Shown: piece after piece, positions 43,200 through 52,368 of the stretch
How positions within the stretch are numbered: position 1 is the first letter of the stretch
How the letters are laid out: each line of letters starts with the position of its first letter
From: Peredibacter sp045999315
GTDB taxonomy: Bacteria; Bdellovibrionota; Bacteriovoracia; Bacteriovoracales; Bacteriovoracaceae
DNA length: 64,000 nt
Assembly: GCF_045999315.1 (NCBI RefSeq)
Contig: NZ_CP174607.1
Span: 806,001-870,000, forward strand
Direction: 5' to 3'
Position numbers and translations under genes: made by a program
Notes under the pieces: generated by a model
What the model was told of the DNA's origin: nothing
The model's database searches: none
What the model saw: only the letters and a program-made list of their open reading frames with translations

Positions 43200-45422
43200 T
43201 TACTCCAGATAGTTCCGTAATTTTTCGCTCGCCTTCTTGTAATACTCACTATCAGTCGGAGAAATCTGCTGCACTTCCTGGAACTTCTCTTTGGCATCGG
43301 CAAATAAGCTCAGGGACTCAGCGATAATGGCCTCGCGATAGATTTTCTTCGAACGAGAATCAAGTTGGCTGCGAATATCATCGACTTCATTCAGGGCCTC
43401 TGAATTTGTCGGTTCAATTTTTAAAACTTCTAAAAACGCTTCATAAGCACTCTTAAGGTCCTGTCCTTCTTTGAAGGAGCGGGCCTTACCAAGAAGTGGC
43501 CCAAGCTCAGATGCTAACTGGTTCTTAGCATCACTCAACATGTCGCTGCCTTCTTTTACTAAATCTTCATCCATACCTTTGATACGAAGGAACTCTTCCA
43601 GTTTAAGAATCGCGCGGTACCATTCTTTTTTAAGATAAAAGGTCTTTCCAGGCGATAGAGCGTCCACCATCTTCTTACGAGCGGCCTCTTTAGCTGCAAG
43701 CTCAAGTGCCTTTCTTTCCTGCTCTTTTTGCCAAGACTCAAGTTCCAACTTCAACTGTTGAACTTCGATGTTCTCAGGATCTTTCTCAGTGATCTGAGAG
43801 AAATAACTCTCGGCCACAGTCACATTTCTCTCTTTAACCGCCTCACGGGCCTTCACAAGAAGTTCTTCAATAAGTTTTTTGGTCTTAATGCGCTCTTCTT
43901 CAGCACGACGTTGGGCCTCAATTTCTTCCAGACGTTTTAGACCTACTTTGGTCTGTTCCAGATAAGACTGAATCCGTTTATATTCCGGATCAATTTCTGC
44001 CACTGTCTGAAATTCTCTTAGGGCCTCAAAGTATTTATTCTGTTCAAAGAAAGAGACCCCTAATTCATAGGCCACATTTCTTCGGTTCTCGAGTTCCTTC
44101 GAAAGAACCTTTTTCGGTTTAGCATTAGGATCGACCTTGGCCTGTTGGGCCTTCGGTTTTTTCGGTTGAGCGTCGGTCGGCTCTTCATCAAGCCATAGAA
44201 GGAGTCCCAAAAAGGCCACCACACCAATAATGGCGCGGAATCTGAGCTTAGGATCCTTCATGATCCGCTTAATAATACTCTTTTCCTGAGGGGCACCTTC
44301 TCCGAAATTAAGATCTGCGCCTTCTTCGGCCGTCACCACTTCTTCAATTTCTTCTTCCGTTTCGATGAACTGGCCAGTTTCAACCGGCATCAGGCGTTCA
44401 GATTCGGTCTCTAGAAGATCAGAGCGAACTTCCAGAGAGAAACTAGTCCCACCGATAACAAATTCATCACCGGTGGAGATGTGGGCCTTATTAATTCTTT
44501 CGCCGTTGAGAATAGTGCCGTTCGAAGAGTTTAAATCTTCTAACGTCACATCATTTCCATTTTTTCTTACGACCGCATGAACTGAAGAAACTTCCGGATC
44601 ATTGAGAACGATCTGACACTTCTTACCGTCACGGCCAATGAAAACTTCGTCCTGATCAAGCAGGAAGCGATCATATGGAGCGTGCTCTCCAAAGAGAACT
44701 AATTGATAATTGACGAAGGCCTTAAATACCCTGGTGGCCTCATGCTCTTCATTGACTTCAGCGGGTTCCATGCCAAAAGAATCTTCGCCCTCCACGGGAG
44801 CGAAATCTGATGATTCAACAGGAGCATTAAAATCTTCTGTTGAACTATTATCGTCACTGAAGTTAAGCCCCTCGGAACTCTCTTGCCCAATTTCATCTCC
44901 ACCATTATCCAATGACTCAACATTGGCGGCCGGTTCATCAAATGAACCAATACCTGTTCCCAAATCCTCTTCCGGAAGTGAAGTAAGTCCTTCTTCTTCC
45001 ACTGGCTCAGGTTGAGGTGTCGGCTTCGATTGAGGCATGATCATGGTATGAGTCTGCTCTTGAACCGGAGGAGCATAATTTCCAATCGTTTCTGGAGGAG
45101 GACCTGATCCACGAAGCGTAGTAAGTTCAGCGACAATAATTGAGTACATTCCGCACTTCACTTCGTCGCCATTGTTAATTACATTTTTAGTAACAAGAGA
45201 ACCGTTCAATATGACGGCCCCTAGTTGAGTGAGCTTTTCACAGACCCAGTTCTGGCCTTCGTTCTTTAAAACAAAGTGATGCCTCGAGATCAAAGGATCA
45301 TCAATTTGCACGTGACAGTCTTCGGACCGCCCGACGTAAATTTCGTACATCTCAGATGAATCTGAAGTATCTACCGATACTTCACTGAGCGGTACGTTGT
45401 TTTTTAAGACAATAAGTTTCAC
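43200..45422 (-). CDS. Membrane protein with two FHA domains and a TPR-like region
   Basis: A 740-aa protein starting with GTG. FHA domain 1 (about 28-76) has GR at 31-32 and SRHH at 47-50; FHA domain 2 (about 262-309) has GR at 263-264, SSVHA near 279-283 and NSSNG at 298-302. An acidic linker (105-225) lies between. One membrane helix is at about 396-411, then a long helical/TPR region (about 440-740) with repeats such as YELGVSFFEQNKYFEALREF. It overlaps the upstream FHA gene by 41 bases. Topology suggests cytoplasmic FHA domains and an extracytoplasmic TPR part, or the reverse. Confidence 0.88.
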   Translation of the reverse strand: MKLIVLKNNVPLSEVSVDTSDSSEMYEIYVGRSEDCHVQIDDPLISRHHFVLKNEGQNWVCEKLTQLGAVILNGSLVTKNVINNGDEVKCGMYSIIVAELTTLRGSGPPPETIGNYAPPVQEQTHTMIMPQSKPTPQPEPVEEEGLTSLPEEDLGTGIGSFDEPAANVESLDNGGDEIGQESSEGLNFSDDNSSTEDFNAPVESSDFAPVEGEDSFGMEPAEVNEEHEATRVFKAFVNYQLVLFGEHAPYDRFLLDQDEVFIGRDGKKCQIVLNDPEVSSVHAVVRKNGNDVTLEDLNSSNGTILNGERINKAHISTGDEFVIGGTSFSLEVRSDLLETESERLMPVETGQFIETEEEIEEVVTAEEGADLNFGEGAPQEKSIIKRIMKDPKLRFRAIIGVVAFLGLLLWLDEEPTDAQPKKPKAQQAKVDPNAKPKKVLSKELENRRNVAYELGVSFFEQNKYFEALREFQTVAEIDPEYKRIQSYLEQTKVGLKRLEEIEAQRRAEEERIKTKKLIEELLVKAREAVKERNVTVAESYFSQITEKDPENIEVQQLKLELESWQKEQERKALELAAKEAARKKMVDALSPGKTFYLKKEWYRAILKLEEFLRIKGMDEDLVKEGSDMLSDAKNQLASELGPLLGKARSFKEGQDLKSAYEAFLEVLKIEPTNSEALNEVDDIRSQLDSRSKKIYREAIIAESLSLFADAKEKFQEVQQISPTDSEYYKKASEKLRNYLE

Positions 45423-46329
45423 CCTTAACCAGTCCTAGTATCTCTTCAATATCATTAATCTTCTTAACGGCATTTTTATGTCTTGGATCATCAGGCACCG
45501 TATATAAAAGTCTTATAATCGCACAGTGTGAGACGATAGCACTTTGATATTTAAGGGATTCCTCGTCCCTCTGGGCCTTGGCGGTAAATCCTTCAATCTC
45601 ACGGTCCAGCTCTTCCTTGGTCTTACGAAGATAGTATTCGGCCTGAGAATCACCAGGAGCAATAATCAAGGCCAAGTTAAATTCGTGAATGGCACGGAAG
45701 TAATTTTTCTCCCGAAGTTCACGAAGACCCCGCTGATAAATCGCGTTCATCTTCTCTTTAATTTGCTTGTCTTCTTTACTGCGCTTCTGATCAATATGAC
45801 GTTGGTATTCGTTATCAACCTGAACGTAATTCGTTTTATTCTGACTTCTTGGTCCCGCCGGCTTTTCATCTTCGTCTAAAAGAAAGACCATCGCAAAAAC
45901 GGAGACCAGAATCAGGAAAGGAACCATGGTCTTTTTCTTCGTTTCCTCAGCACTTTCCTTTATGACCTTTGATTTACTGGCGACTTCAACTTTGGCAAAC
46001 TTAAAGACCGTCTGACCGATGATCAGTTTGTCAGATTCCTTTAGCTCCTGCTGAGTGATCTTGTGTTCATTGATCATCACACCGTTCTGAGAGCCCAAGT
46101 CTGTTACGACCCAGTTTTCTCCGACCTTGGTGATTTCCGCATGCTCACGACTGGCCTTCGTGTCATTGAGTTTAATGTCAACTCTATCACCACGACCGAT
46201 TACGATCCGATTTCCCATTAGAACATACGACTCTCCCTTGTTGCCTCCAGTAAGGCAAACCAAGCGGTAGTAAACACCGGCTTCTCTAGGAGATTCAAAA
46301 TGTTTCAGGACCAGAACGTTCTTGGCCAT
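45382..46329 (-). CDS. FHA-domain membrane protein with TPR-like tail
   Basis: A 315-aa protein. The FHA domain (about 40-90) has IGRGDRV with Arg46, SREHAEI at 60-66 and LGSQNGV at 78-84, the phosphothreonine-binding triad. A membrane helix is at about 136-151. The C-terminal part is helical with one or two TPR-like units (RGLRELREKNYFRAIHEFNLALI). It shares a TAATG junction with the upstream FHA sensor gene. It resembles a shorter version of the next gene, which has two FHA domains, and the two may be related by duplication. Confidence 0.88.
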   Translation of the reverse strand: MAKNVLVLKHFESPREAGVYYRLVCLTGGNKGESYVLMGNRIVIGRGDRVDIKLNDTKASREHAEITKVGENWVVTDLGSQNGVMINEHKITQQELKESDKLIIGQTVFKFAKVEVASKSKVIKESAEETKKKTMVPFLILVSVFAMVFLLDEDEKPAGPRSQNKTNYVQVDNEYQRHIDQKRSKEDKQIKEKMNAIYQRGLRELREKNYFRAIHEFNLALIIAPGDSQAEYYLRKTKEELDREIEGFTAKAQRDEESLKYQSAIVSHCAIIRLLYTVPDDPRHKNAVKKINDIEEILGLVKGETYCLKKQRTAQ

Positions 46330-47903
46330 TAATCATTTCTCACAAACGTTATATAAAAACCCTTCGCAAACTTATCTTTACCAATGAGGGCCGCGACATT
46401 GATGTACATGTCCTTACCACCAATCTCGTAAGACTCTCTCTGATTACAACCTTCGTTGTTCGCCGACTGATCACACAGATCAATCACCGTCGCCGCAAAA
46501 CCCTGGTCTCTCGCCGTATCCAAGATACTTTGTCCGGCAGATGCATTTTCACGGATACCAATAAGGTCTTCCGCCTCAGGATTAATGTGCTGAATGACTT
46601 TCTCTGAGTTCAAAATCATCACTGGTCCCTGAGCACCGGCCATAAACTCTTTTAAAGAGCGAAGATAAGGTCCGTCTTCTTCCATGCTTTGGCTCTCTCC
46701 GGAGTCCGTGTTCTGAAGTTCCTTGATCCTCATGAGGATGCTATTAATGGAATTTCGTAACGGGTGAATCTCGCGGAACAAGGACCTCGATTCAAGTTCT
46801 TTTTGACGACCTCGAAGAACTCGTTCAATTTGTAGTCGCATTTCATCCAGTGGACGAATCGTCATGTAATAAAGCATTCCGAAGAAGAAGATCGCCACCA
46901 TCGCCGAAGTAATGAGGGACTCTAAGTAGGCCTTCGAGTTATTGGAGGCCTCTCTCGCAAGCGAGGTCGGTGAGAAACGAATGGTAATGATCGCCACCAC
47001 CACGTCTCGACCAAGGTTTCGGTCATGGGCCTTAATGGCACGGGCAATACCAATGGTATTGTTACCAAGATCTTGAATCACTTCGCGGTCCTGGTTTTTC
47101 TCGTTACTGTAAAAGTTCTTCGCCTCAACTGAGAAAGGATCATTCACAAAAGTATTTAGCTCTGAGACCGGACGATAAACACGTCCCTCAAGGTCAAAGA
47201 GGCGGTAACTCTGCACACCCTCAGCGTCTGCACCTTCCAGAAATCCGGTATAGACCTGATCCAGATTTTTATCACGGATATAAACGTTGTTGAGTCGATC
47301 CACTTCCGCAGCATATTGCTTACCTCGAAGGGCGATCTCCTTAATCAGAAGAATTTTACTATCGCGAAGAACCGGAAGAATCGTGAGAGAAATGTTAATC
47401 GCAATGAAAACAAATAAAAGAATTCCAACTAGCGCCGCCCACTCATACTGCTCGTTGAAGCTATAGATCACGGGCATGACTTTATATTTAAAGAACCAGA
47501 TGGGCTTGGCGATCAAGCTCTGAGGCATCGGCTCGATCTGGTTCAAATCATCATAAGCGTCGTCATCAGACTCACCGGCCCTAAGGACCCTTTTCTTAAT
47601 AATGATCTTTTTCTCTAGAACGTAGACGACTTGAAGAATAAGATTCGGGAGCGCAATCTTGTCACCATCTTTAATGGTTATTCTTTTAATAATCTTTCCA
47701 TTAACGAGAGTTCCGTTAGAACTTCCCATGTCTTCTGCAAAAGCGGTCTCGCCATTCACAGTCACCTGTAAATGCTTCTTAGAAATACCTTCAACGCTTA
47801 CGACGTGATCACAATCGGCCGATCGGCCAATGGTATTTTCACCGTCATTTAAAATGTATTCTTTTCCACGGAGTTTCCCTCCGACAACCACAAGTTTAAA
47901 CAC
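46329..47903 (-). CDS. FHA-domain membrane sensor with PAS-like tail
   Basis: A 524-aa protein. The true start is likely GTG at 47903, preceded by GGAGGT, overlapping the DUF192 stop by 8 bases; the ATG at 47939 lies inside that gene. The FHA domain covers about 24-70 (IGRSADCDH, ISKKHLQ, SSNGTLVNG). Two membrane helices at about 156-180 and 331-349 bracket an extracytoplasmic sensor region (180-330). After the second helix come HAMP-like coiled coil and a PAS-like domain (about 415-524: GPVMILNSEKVIQHINPEAEDLIG). No kinase or cyclase domain follows, so it may act as a scaffold or sensor. Confidence 0.87.
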   Translation of the reverse strand: MFKLVVVGGKLRGKEYILNDGENTIGRSADCDHVVSVEGISKKHLQVTVNGETAFAEDMGSSNGTLVNGKIIKRITIKDGDKIALPNLILQVVYVLEKKIIIKKRVLRAGESDDDAYDDLNQIEPMPQSLIAKPIWFFKYKVMPVIYSFNEQYEWAALVGILLFVFIAINISLTILPVLRDSKILLIKEIALRGKQYAAEVDRLNNVYIRDKNLDQVYTGFLEGADAEGVQSYRLFDLEGRVYRPVSELNTFVNDPFSVEAKNFYSNEKNQDREVIQDLGNNTIGIARAIKAHDRNLGRDVVVAIITIRFSPTSLAREASNNSKAYLESLITSAMVAIFFFGMLYYMTIRPLDEMRLQIERVLRGRQKELESRSLFREIHPLRNSINSILMRIKELQNTDSGESQSMEEDGPYLRSLKEFMAGAQGPVMILNSEKVIQHINPEAEDLIGIRENASAGQSILDTARDQGFAATVIDLCDQSANNEGCNQRESYEIGGKDMYINVAALIGKDKFAKGFYITFVRND

Positions 47904-48240
47904 GCGTGACCTCCAGAGTGTCTCCCTCTTTAAGATCAAGCGGCAGTTTTCCGGCCGGAAGCTCTAGCACCTTATGTGAGTAGAAATAAATCCAGGTCAT
48001 TCGCCATGGTTTTAAATCACGGATAATTTTCACGACTTTGTTTCCCTTACCAATAAACACCACATCCAGCGAATAGCGCATAAAGAACGTGTGAATGGAA
48101 TTGCACGGATCTATTAAAAGACCATCCGCCCCTTTCAGTTCTTTTTTAAACATAAGACCAATCAAACGACTTCCGAAGTCATCTGCCACCAGAACATTTG
48201 ATGATAAGGTCTTTTGGTTATAATGAATCTGCACCTTCAT
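47896..48240 (-). CDS. DUF192 family protein
   Basis: A 114-aa protein of the DUF192 family (SRLIGLMFKKELKGADGLLI, HTFFMRYSLDVVFIGKGNKVV, and VLELPAGKL). Members are small beta-rich proteins, usually exported, with unknown role; this one has no evident signal peptide. It overlaps the TadC-like gene by four bases at its start and the FHA sensor gene at its stop. DUF192 genes often sit near Tad/pilus genes, but the function is not established. Confidence 0.9.
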   Translation of the reverse strand: MKVQIHYNQKTLSSNVLVADDFGSRLIGLMFKKELKGADGLLIDPCNSIHTFFMRYSLDVVFIGKGNKVVKIIRDLKPWRMTWIYFYSHKVLELPAGKLPLDLKEGDTLEVTRV

Positions 48241-49634
48241 AGTTTCCCCGCCATCATCTTAAGGGCCATCGGTGCAAAAATCGCAACCAGCACTGCCGGA
48301 AGAATAAAGAAAATCATGGGAATCAAAATCTTGGTCGCTGCGGTAGCACCCAGCTGTTCGGCACGTGAAGAACGTTTCACGCGAAGTTCCGCCGACAACT
48401 GTTTTAACAATGGGCCAATGGAAGCACCCACTGAGTCTGCCGCGATCAAAGTCGCGCAGAATGAATTAATCTCAATAATGTTCACACGCCATGCTAACTG
48501 TCTTAGACCTTCAGCTCGGCTCGAACCGATCTTGGTTTCTCGGATTAGGGTCTCAAACTCTTCCACCAGAGGACTCTTCGGAGCTTTTTCAATCACTCGC
48601 TGAATCGCCGCCATAAAGTCCAGACCTGCTTCCACAGAAAGGGCCAGCATATCCACAATGAAAGGCATTGCTCTCAATGTTTCTTCACCACGCTTTTTAA
48701 TTAGTCCACTTAACCACAAATCGGGATAGAAATATCCTACGATTGCCATGACCGGAGTGATGGACAAAGGCCAGGTCTCAGACATGATCCAACGAATTGT
48801 GAGAAACGCGAAAGGGCCACCTAAGATCATGAAGAACTTCAACGCCACAAACTCTTCCGGAGTCATCTCTTTAATGAGTCCCCCGTTAGCAAGTTTCTGT
48901 CGCCACTTGGTTCGAATCGCCTGTTTATTCTTGGCCCCCGAAACCATCGGTACAAAATATCTTTTATAGAAAGGCTTGGTGATTTTGATAAAGAAGATTT
49001 CGTTCTTAACTTTGCCACTGTTCTCGGCTTCTTCCAGGGCCTCTTGGGTCTTAAACTTGTCTTGGTCTTCCATGAAAACACGAACGATGAGGAAGATGGC
49101 AATAAACACCAGAACAAGTGGCGCTAAGAAAAGAAGATAGTTCTCTTCTTTGGCCTTTCCTTCGACATGCTTACGGAAGAAAACAATCTCCGCACCTTTT
49201 GTAAGAAAGATTGAACAAAGACCTTTAGCGTTCTTCTCCATTTCAAGAGCAGACAGACCTTCACGATCGAGGAAGATACGGTCTTTCAACCAGTTGCTCT
49301 TATCCGCGCGAATGGAAATTGAAGAATTAGGAATGAAAACTTTATCACCACTAAAAGTCACAGCATCTAAATAGAGAGTACATTCTCTCTTTGAATCAAT
49401 CGTGGTCGCAATGACTCTTAATTTTCCTAAATCTCCCGCGGGAGTTTTATAAAAATAAATGTTCCCACTGAGTTCATTAGAAAGTGTGATCGGTTTATCA
49501 GTGAATGGTTTATTTAACGAAGCGATACAACTTGCAGAAATCTGAGAATACTCATTTGGACAATTCGATTGCGACCAAGCATTTAAGCTCAGCAATAAAA
49601 ACGATAGCAATGTAATAACGGTAGAATTCCGCAT
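48237..49634 (-). CDS. TadC-like type II/IV secretion F-domain protein with exported N-terminal domain
   Basis: A 465-aa inner-membrane protein. Residues 1-21 are a signal peptide or first helix (MRNSTVITLLSFLLLSLNAWS); 22-165 form a region with cysteines at 25, 36, 85 and 140, probably periplasmic; a helix at about 166-186 follows. The C-terminal part is a T2SSF domain (about 325-455: FIVDMLALSVEAGLDFMAAIQ, GSSRAEGLRQLA, and DSVGASIGPLLKQLS) with closing helices. T2SSF proteins form the inner-membrane platform for pilus or secretion assembly. The extra N-terminal domain is unusual for TadC. It is first in the FHA cluster. Confidence 0.85.
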   Translation of the reverse strand: MRNSTVITLLSFLLLSLNAWSQSNCPNEYSQISASCIASLNKPFTDKPITLSNELSGNIYFYKTPAGDLGKLRVIATTIDSKRECTLYLDAVTFSGDKVFIPNSSISIRADKSNWLKDRIFLDREGLSALEMEKNAKGLCSIFLTKGAEIVFFRKHVEGKAKEENYLLFLAPLVLVFIAIFLIVRVFMEDQDKFKTQEALEEAENSGKVKNEIFFIKITKPFYKRYFVPMVSGAKNKQAIRTKWRQKLANGGLIKEMTPEEFVALKFFMILGGPFAFLTIRWIMSETWPLSITPVMAIVGYFYPDLWLSGLIKKRGEETLRAMPFIVDMLALSVEAGLDFMAAIQRVIEKAPKSPLVEEFETLIRETKIGSSRAEGLRQLAWRVNIIEINSFCATLIAADSVGASIGPLLKQLSAELRVKRSSRAEQLGATAATKILIPMIFFILPAVLVAIFAPMALKMMAGKL

Positions 49635-49703
49635 ACTTTAAGAGTAACAACAAAACCCTAACTGTTGATAATTTCTAGAATTGGGAAAATTTGTCCTGCT
49701 ATA

Positions 49704-50789
49704 TCAGACTTTGGTTGTCTGAGATGCCTGATACTGGGCAAGGATCTTCTTCGCCTCTTGAGAATTGAAGTCTTCGGCAATTTTTGGAATATAAATGGGC
49801 TGGTAGTTCGAAAGAAACTCTTTTTTACAGCGCTCAACCCGTCCAAGTTTCTCAAGCATAGATTCTTTCTTAATCGTACGCTTCTTCACACCTTCACGAA
49901 TCGCTTTAAGTGCCTTGTCCGCGTCTTCCATAAAACGATAAAGAAGCATGTCCGTTCCGGCATTCATGGCCATCACCGCCGCTTCTTCTATACTGAAACG
50001 ATCAGTTATCGCTTTCATTTCCATATCATCAGTGATGACGATCTTAGTGAACTTGGTTTCCTGACGAAGGAAATCATAGGCACGAGGGCTTAAGCTTGTT
50101 GGAAGTTTTTCATCCAGGGCATCCACCATCAAGTGGGCCATCATCATAAATTCTACCCGTGACTTAGAGGCCTTAATAAAAGGAATCACTTCACGAGACT
50201 TAAGTTCGGCGAGAGAGGTTTTTACAAGTGGTAACTCAAAATGAGAATCCTGAGTTGTTCCCCCATGGCCAGGAAAGTGTTTGGCGCATGAAAGAAGACC
50301 ACTGGTCTGAAGTCCTCGAATGGCGGCACTGATATATTTCTCTACTGTTTCAGCATCTGTGCCGTAAGCACGGTCACCAATGACTTTATTTTCAGGATTG
50401 GTAAGAATGTCACAAACCGGAGAGAAACTGAGATTAATTCCGCAGGCAGCAAGTTCTTTGGCAATCACTTGGTGAACTTCAAAGACAAGCTTTGGTGAAT
50501 CAAGCTTCGCCAGATCCAGCATCGAAGGGAACTGAGTGAAATGTTTTTTAAAACGAACAACTCGTCCACCTTCCTGATCGACAGAAATAAAAAGTGGATA
50601 CTCATCACGAAGTTTTTGAATGGAGTTTACCAGCTCAGCAAGTTGCGCCGGGTCCTCGAAGTTATGAGAGAAAAGAATGATTCCGCCCAATTTTTCGCTC
50701 TTAATAAAGTCCACTTCTTCTGGAAGAAGAGTCGTTCCTTTAATGCCCGAAATAATCAGCTGGCCGTAATTATCCAAATTAAACCTCAC
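49704..50789 (-). CDS. nagZ: Beta-N-acetylhexosaminidase, GH3 family
   Basis: A 361-aa cytoplasmic enzyme that releases GlcNAc from anhydromuropeptides in wall recycling. The signature KHFPGHG lies at 170-176, DSHFELP follows at 181-187, and the catalytic Asp is in ITDDMEM (252-258). SVDQEGGRVVR at 69-79 is the N-terminal substrate loop. No signal peptide. It is the last gene of the mreB-pilZ-lipoprotein-nagZ operon and overlaps the lipoprotein gene by four bases. Confidence 0.95.
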   Translation of the reverse strand: MRFNLDNYGQLIISGIKGTTLLPEEVDFIKSEKLGGIILFSHNFEDPAQLAELVNSIQKLRDEYPLFISVDQEGGRVVRFKKHFTQFPSMLDLAKLDSPKLVFEVHQVIAKELAACGINLSFSPVCDILTNPENKVIGDRAYGTDAETVEKYISAAIRGLQTSGLLSCAKHFPGHGGTTQDSHFELPLVKTSLAELKSREVIPFIKASKSRVEFMMMAHLMVDALDEKLPTSLSPRAYDFLRQETKFTKIVITDDMEMKAITDRFSIEEAAVMAMNAGTDMLLYRFMEDADKALKAIREGVKKRTIKKESMLEKLGRVERCKKEFLSNYQPIYIPKIAEDFNSQEAKKILAQYQASQTTKV

Positions 50790-51553
50790 AAATCTTCTGA
50801 GGAGTTGGTTTCATCACCGGGAATCGTCATCGTAATACCTTGGGCGATCCAGGCCATCTTCACCAAATCCAGGGACCTCGTAAACTGATAGAGAATAATT
50901 TGTCCCTCTACTTCAACAATATATCGGAAGTTATTTTTTATTTCTCCATCAAATTTTAAGGTTGCAGGTGCAAATAGGTTTTTACCCACGTGGCTTAGTT
51001 GATCTTGAAGGAAGGGATAGTTGTCCCACACGACAAAGAACTCTACTTTTTTGGTTTTTATGTCATATGCATTCTGCAAAAGAGAATTTCGATAAAGGCA
51101 CTCTGGTATTTGGCTGTAAAAACAAAAGAACTTTCCTTTAGGAAATGGGATCTCTTGTGTGCCTCTCCATCTGCTTTCAGGACTGTCCAACGTTACTCTC
51201 ATGGACCTAGTCTTGGCATTAATTCTCATCGAAGAAGAATACTTCTTTCCTTCGAGCCACACTGAAAACTCCGAGGCCTCAGGTCTTAGTGTCACCAGAC
51301 GGGCCTTTTCATTGGAGATCGAACCCAGTCGAGAGACCGTAATACTTTTTTCGAGGGTCTTATTATCGCTGCCAGAGCTTAAGAGAACACTTCGACTGAC
51401 CAGTCTTTGCTTCACCATTTTAAATTCACGGGACAAACGATAGGAGCCACCCACATCAGTATAAGAATAGTTGGTCTTCCCCTCTCTTTGAGAAGGATCA
51501 ATTCCTCGAGAGGAACATCCAGCAGCTAGTAGCAGGGCCAATAAAAGTTTCAC
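50786..51553 (-). CDS. Lipoprotein of unknown function
   Basis: A 255-aa protein with lipobox LAAGC (lipid Cys13) and a beta-rich body. WRGTQEIPFPKGKFFCFYS and YNSLLQNAYDIKTKK-like segments do not point to a known family. It is coupled by four-base overlaps to PilZ upstream and NagZ downstream, so a role in wall growth or envelope is inferred from context only. Confidence 0.75.
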   Translation of the reverse strand: MKLLLALLLAAGCSSRGIDPSQREGKTNYSYTDVGGSYRLSREFKMVKQRLVSRSVLLSSGSDNKTLEKSITVSRLGSISNEKARLVTLRPEASEFSVWLEGKKYSSSMRINAKTRSMRVTLDSPESRWRGTQEIPFPKGKFFCFYSQIPECLYRNSLLQNAYDIKTKKVEFFVVWDNYPFLQDQLSHVGKNLFAPATLKFDGEIKNNFRYIVEVEGQIILYQFTRSLDLVKMAWIAQGITMTIPGDETNSSEDL

Positions 51554-52368
51554 TTTATGAAATTCTCGAAATCTTTATTGAAGTCATTTTCTCTTAGGAG
51601 ACGATTAATCTTCTTTCCGATTTGATCATCAATGAGGGTCGGTAGGTCCTGGAAATGAAGTCCTACTTTGTACTTCTTAATGTTCTTGTCATTGGAGATA
51701 TAGTCCACGACATAGACAACTTTTACTTCCGGGACCTGAATCACTTCATCGGTGAATCTGATATCTACATTTTGAAACACCAGATCTTTTTGGAAATGCT
51801 TACTCTCCAATTCACCAACATGAATGGCCATTCCGGTGGTCGAGAGATCTTGAACTCTGATCTTTAATTTCTCTCCGGCAGTGGTCGCTTCTTTTTCATC
51901 GCCTACAATCGTTAAAAAATTTTTGAAAAGTCCGGTCTGGCTAGAGCGAGACTTCATATCAACGACTTTTCCACCCACATAGGCCTCTCCTAGATTGAAT
52001 TCAACATTCACATCATAGAGTGGATAAGTGAGTAGACGATAACTTGAACGACGTTCTGACTTATACAAGGTGTTCTTCACTTGAAGAACATTGTAGCCAC
52101 TGATGCTCACCTGAAAGATGGTTTCAGAGAAGAAATTCATTCCACGTAGTTCAAAACTACACAGAACAGTTTCTCCGGCCGTGAAAATGGTGTCTTTGGA
52201 ATCTAGAACGATTTCTTCGCGATCTTTATCGAACTTAAGAACTTGGTAGGTGTGTTTTTCTTTTTTCCCTTTTAACCAAACAATGACAGTCCCTCTGGAA
52301 GAGCCTAGCAGGGATAGCCTGCTAAGCTTTTCAGTAGGGTCTTGTTTGCTAAAAAAGGTTTGAGACAT
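51550..52368 (-). CDS. PilZ-domain protein, likely c-di-GMP binding
   Basis: A 272-aa cytoplasmic protein. The N-terminal half (about 25-95) looks like a YcgR-type beta domain, and the PilZ part carries the binding motif RSSYR (107-111, RxxxR) and DLSTTG (174-179, D/NxSxxG). Both halves of the c-di-GMP site are intact. It begins at the TAATG junction with mreB and overlaps the lipoprotein gene by four bases. This suggests c-di-GMP signals feed into shape or wall synthesis, an inference. Confidence 0.85.
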   Translation of the reverse strand: MSQTFFSKQDPTEKLSRLSLLGSSRGTVIVWLKGKKEKHTYQVLKFDKDREEIVLDSKDTIFTAGETVLCSFELRGMNFFSETIFQVSISGYNVLQVKNTLYKSERRSSYRLLTYPLYDVNVEFNLGEAYVGGKVVDMKSRSSQTGLFKNFLTIVGDEKEATTAGEKLKIRVQDLSTTGMAIHVGELESKHFQKDLVFQNVDIRFTDEVIQVPEVKVVYVVDYISNDKNIKKYKVGLHFQDLPTLIDDQIGKKINRLLRENDFNKDFENFIK

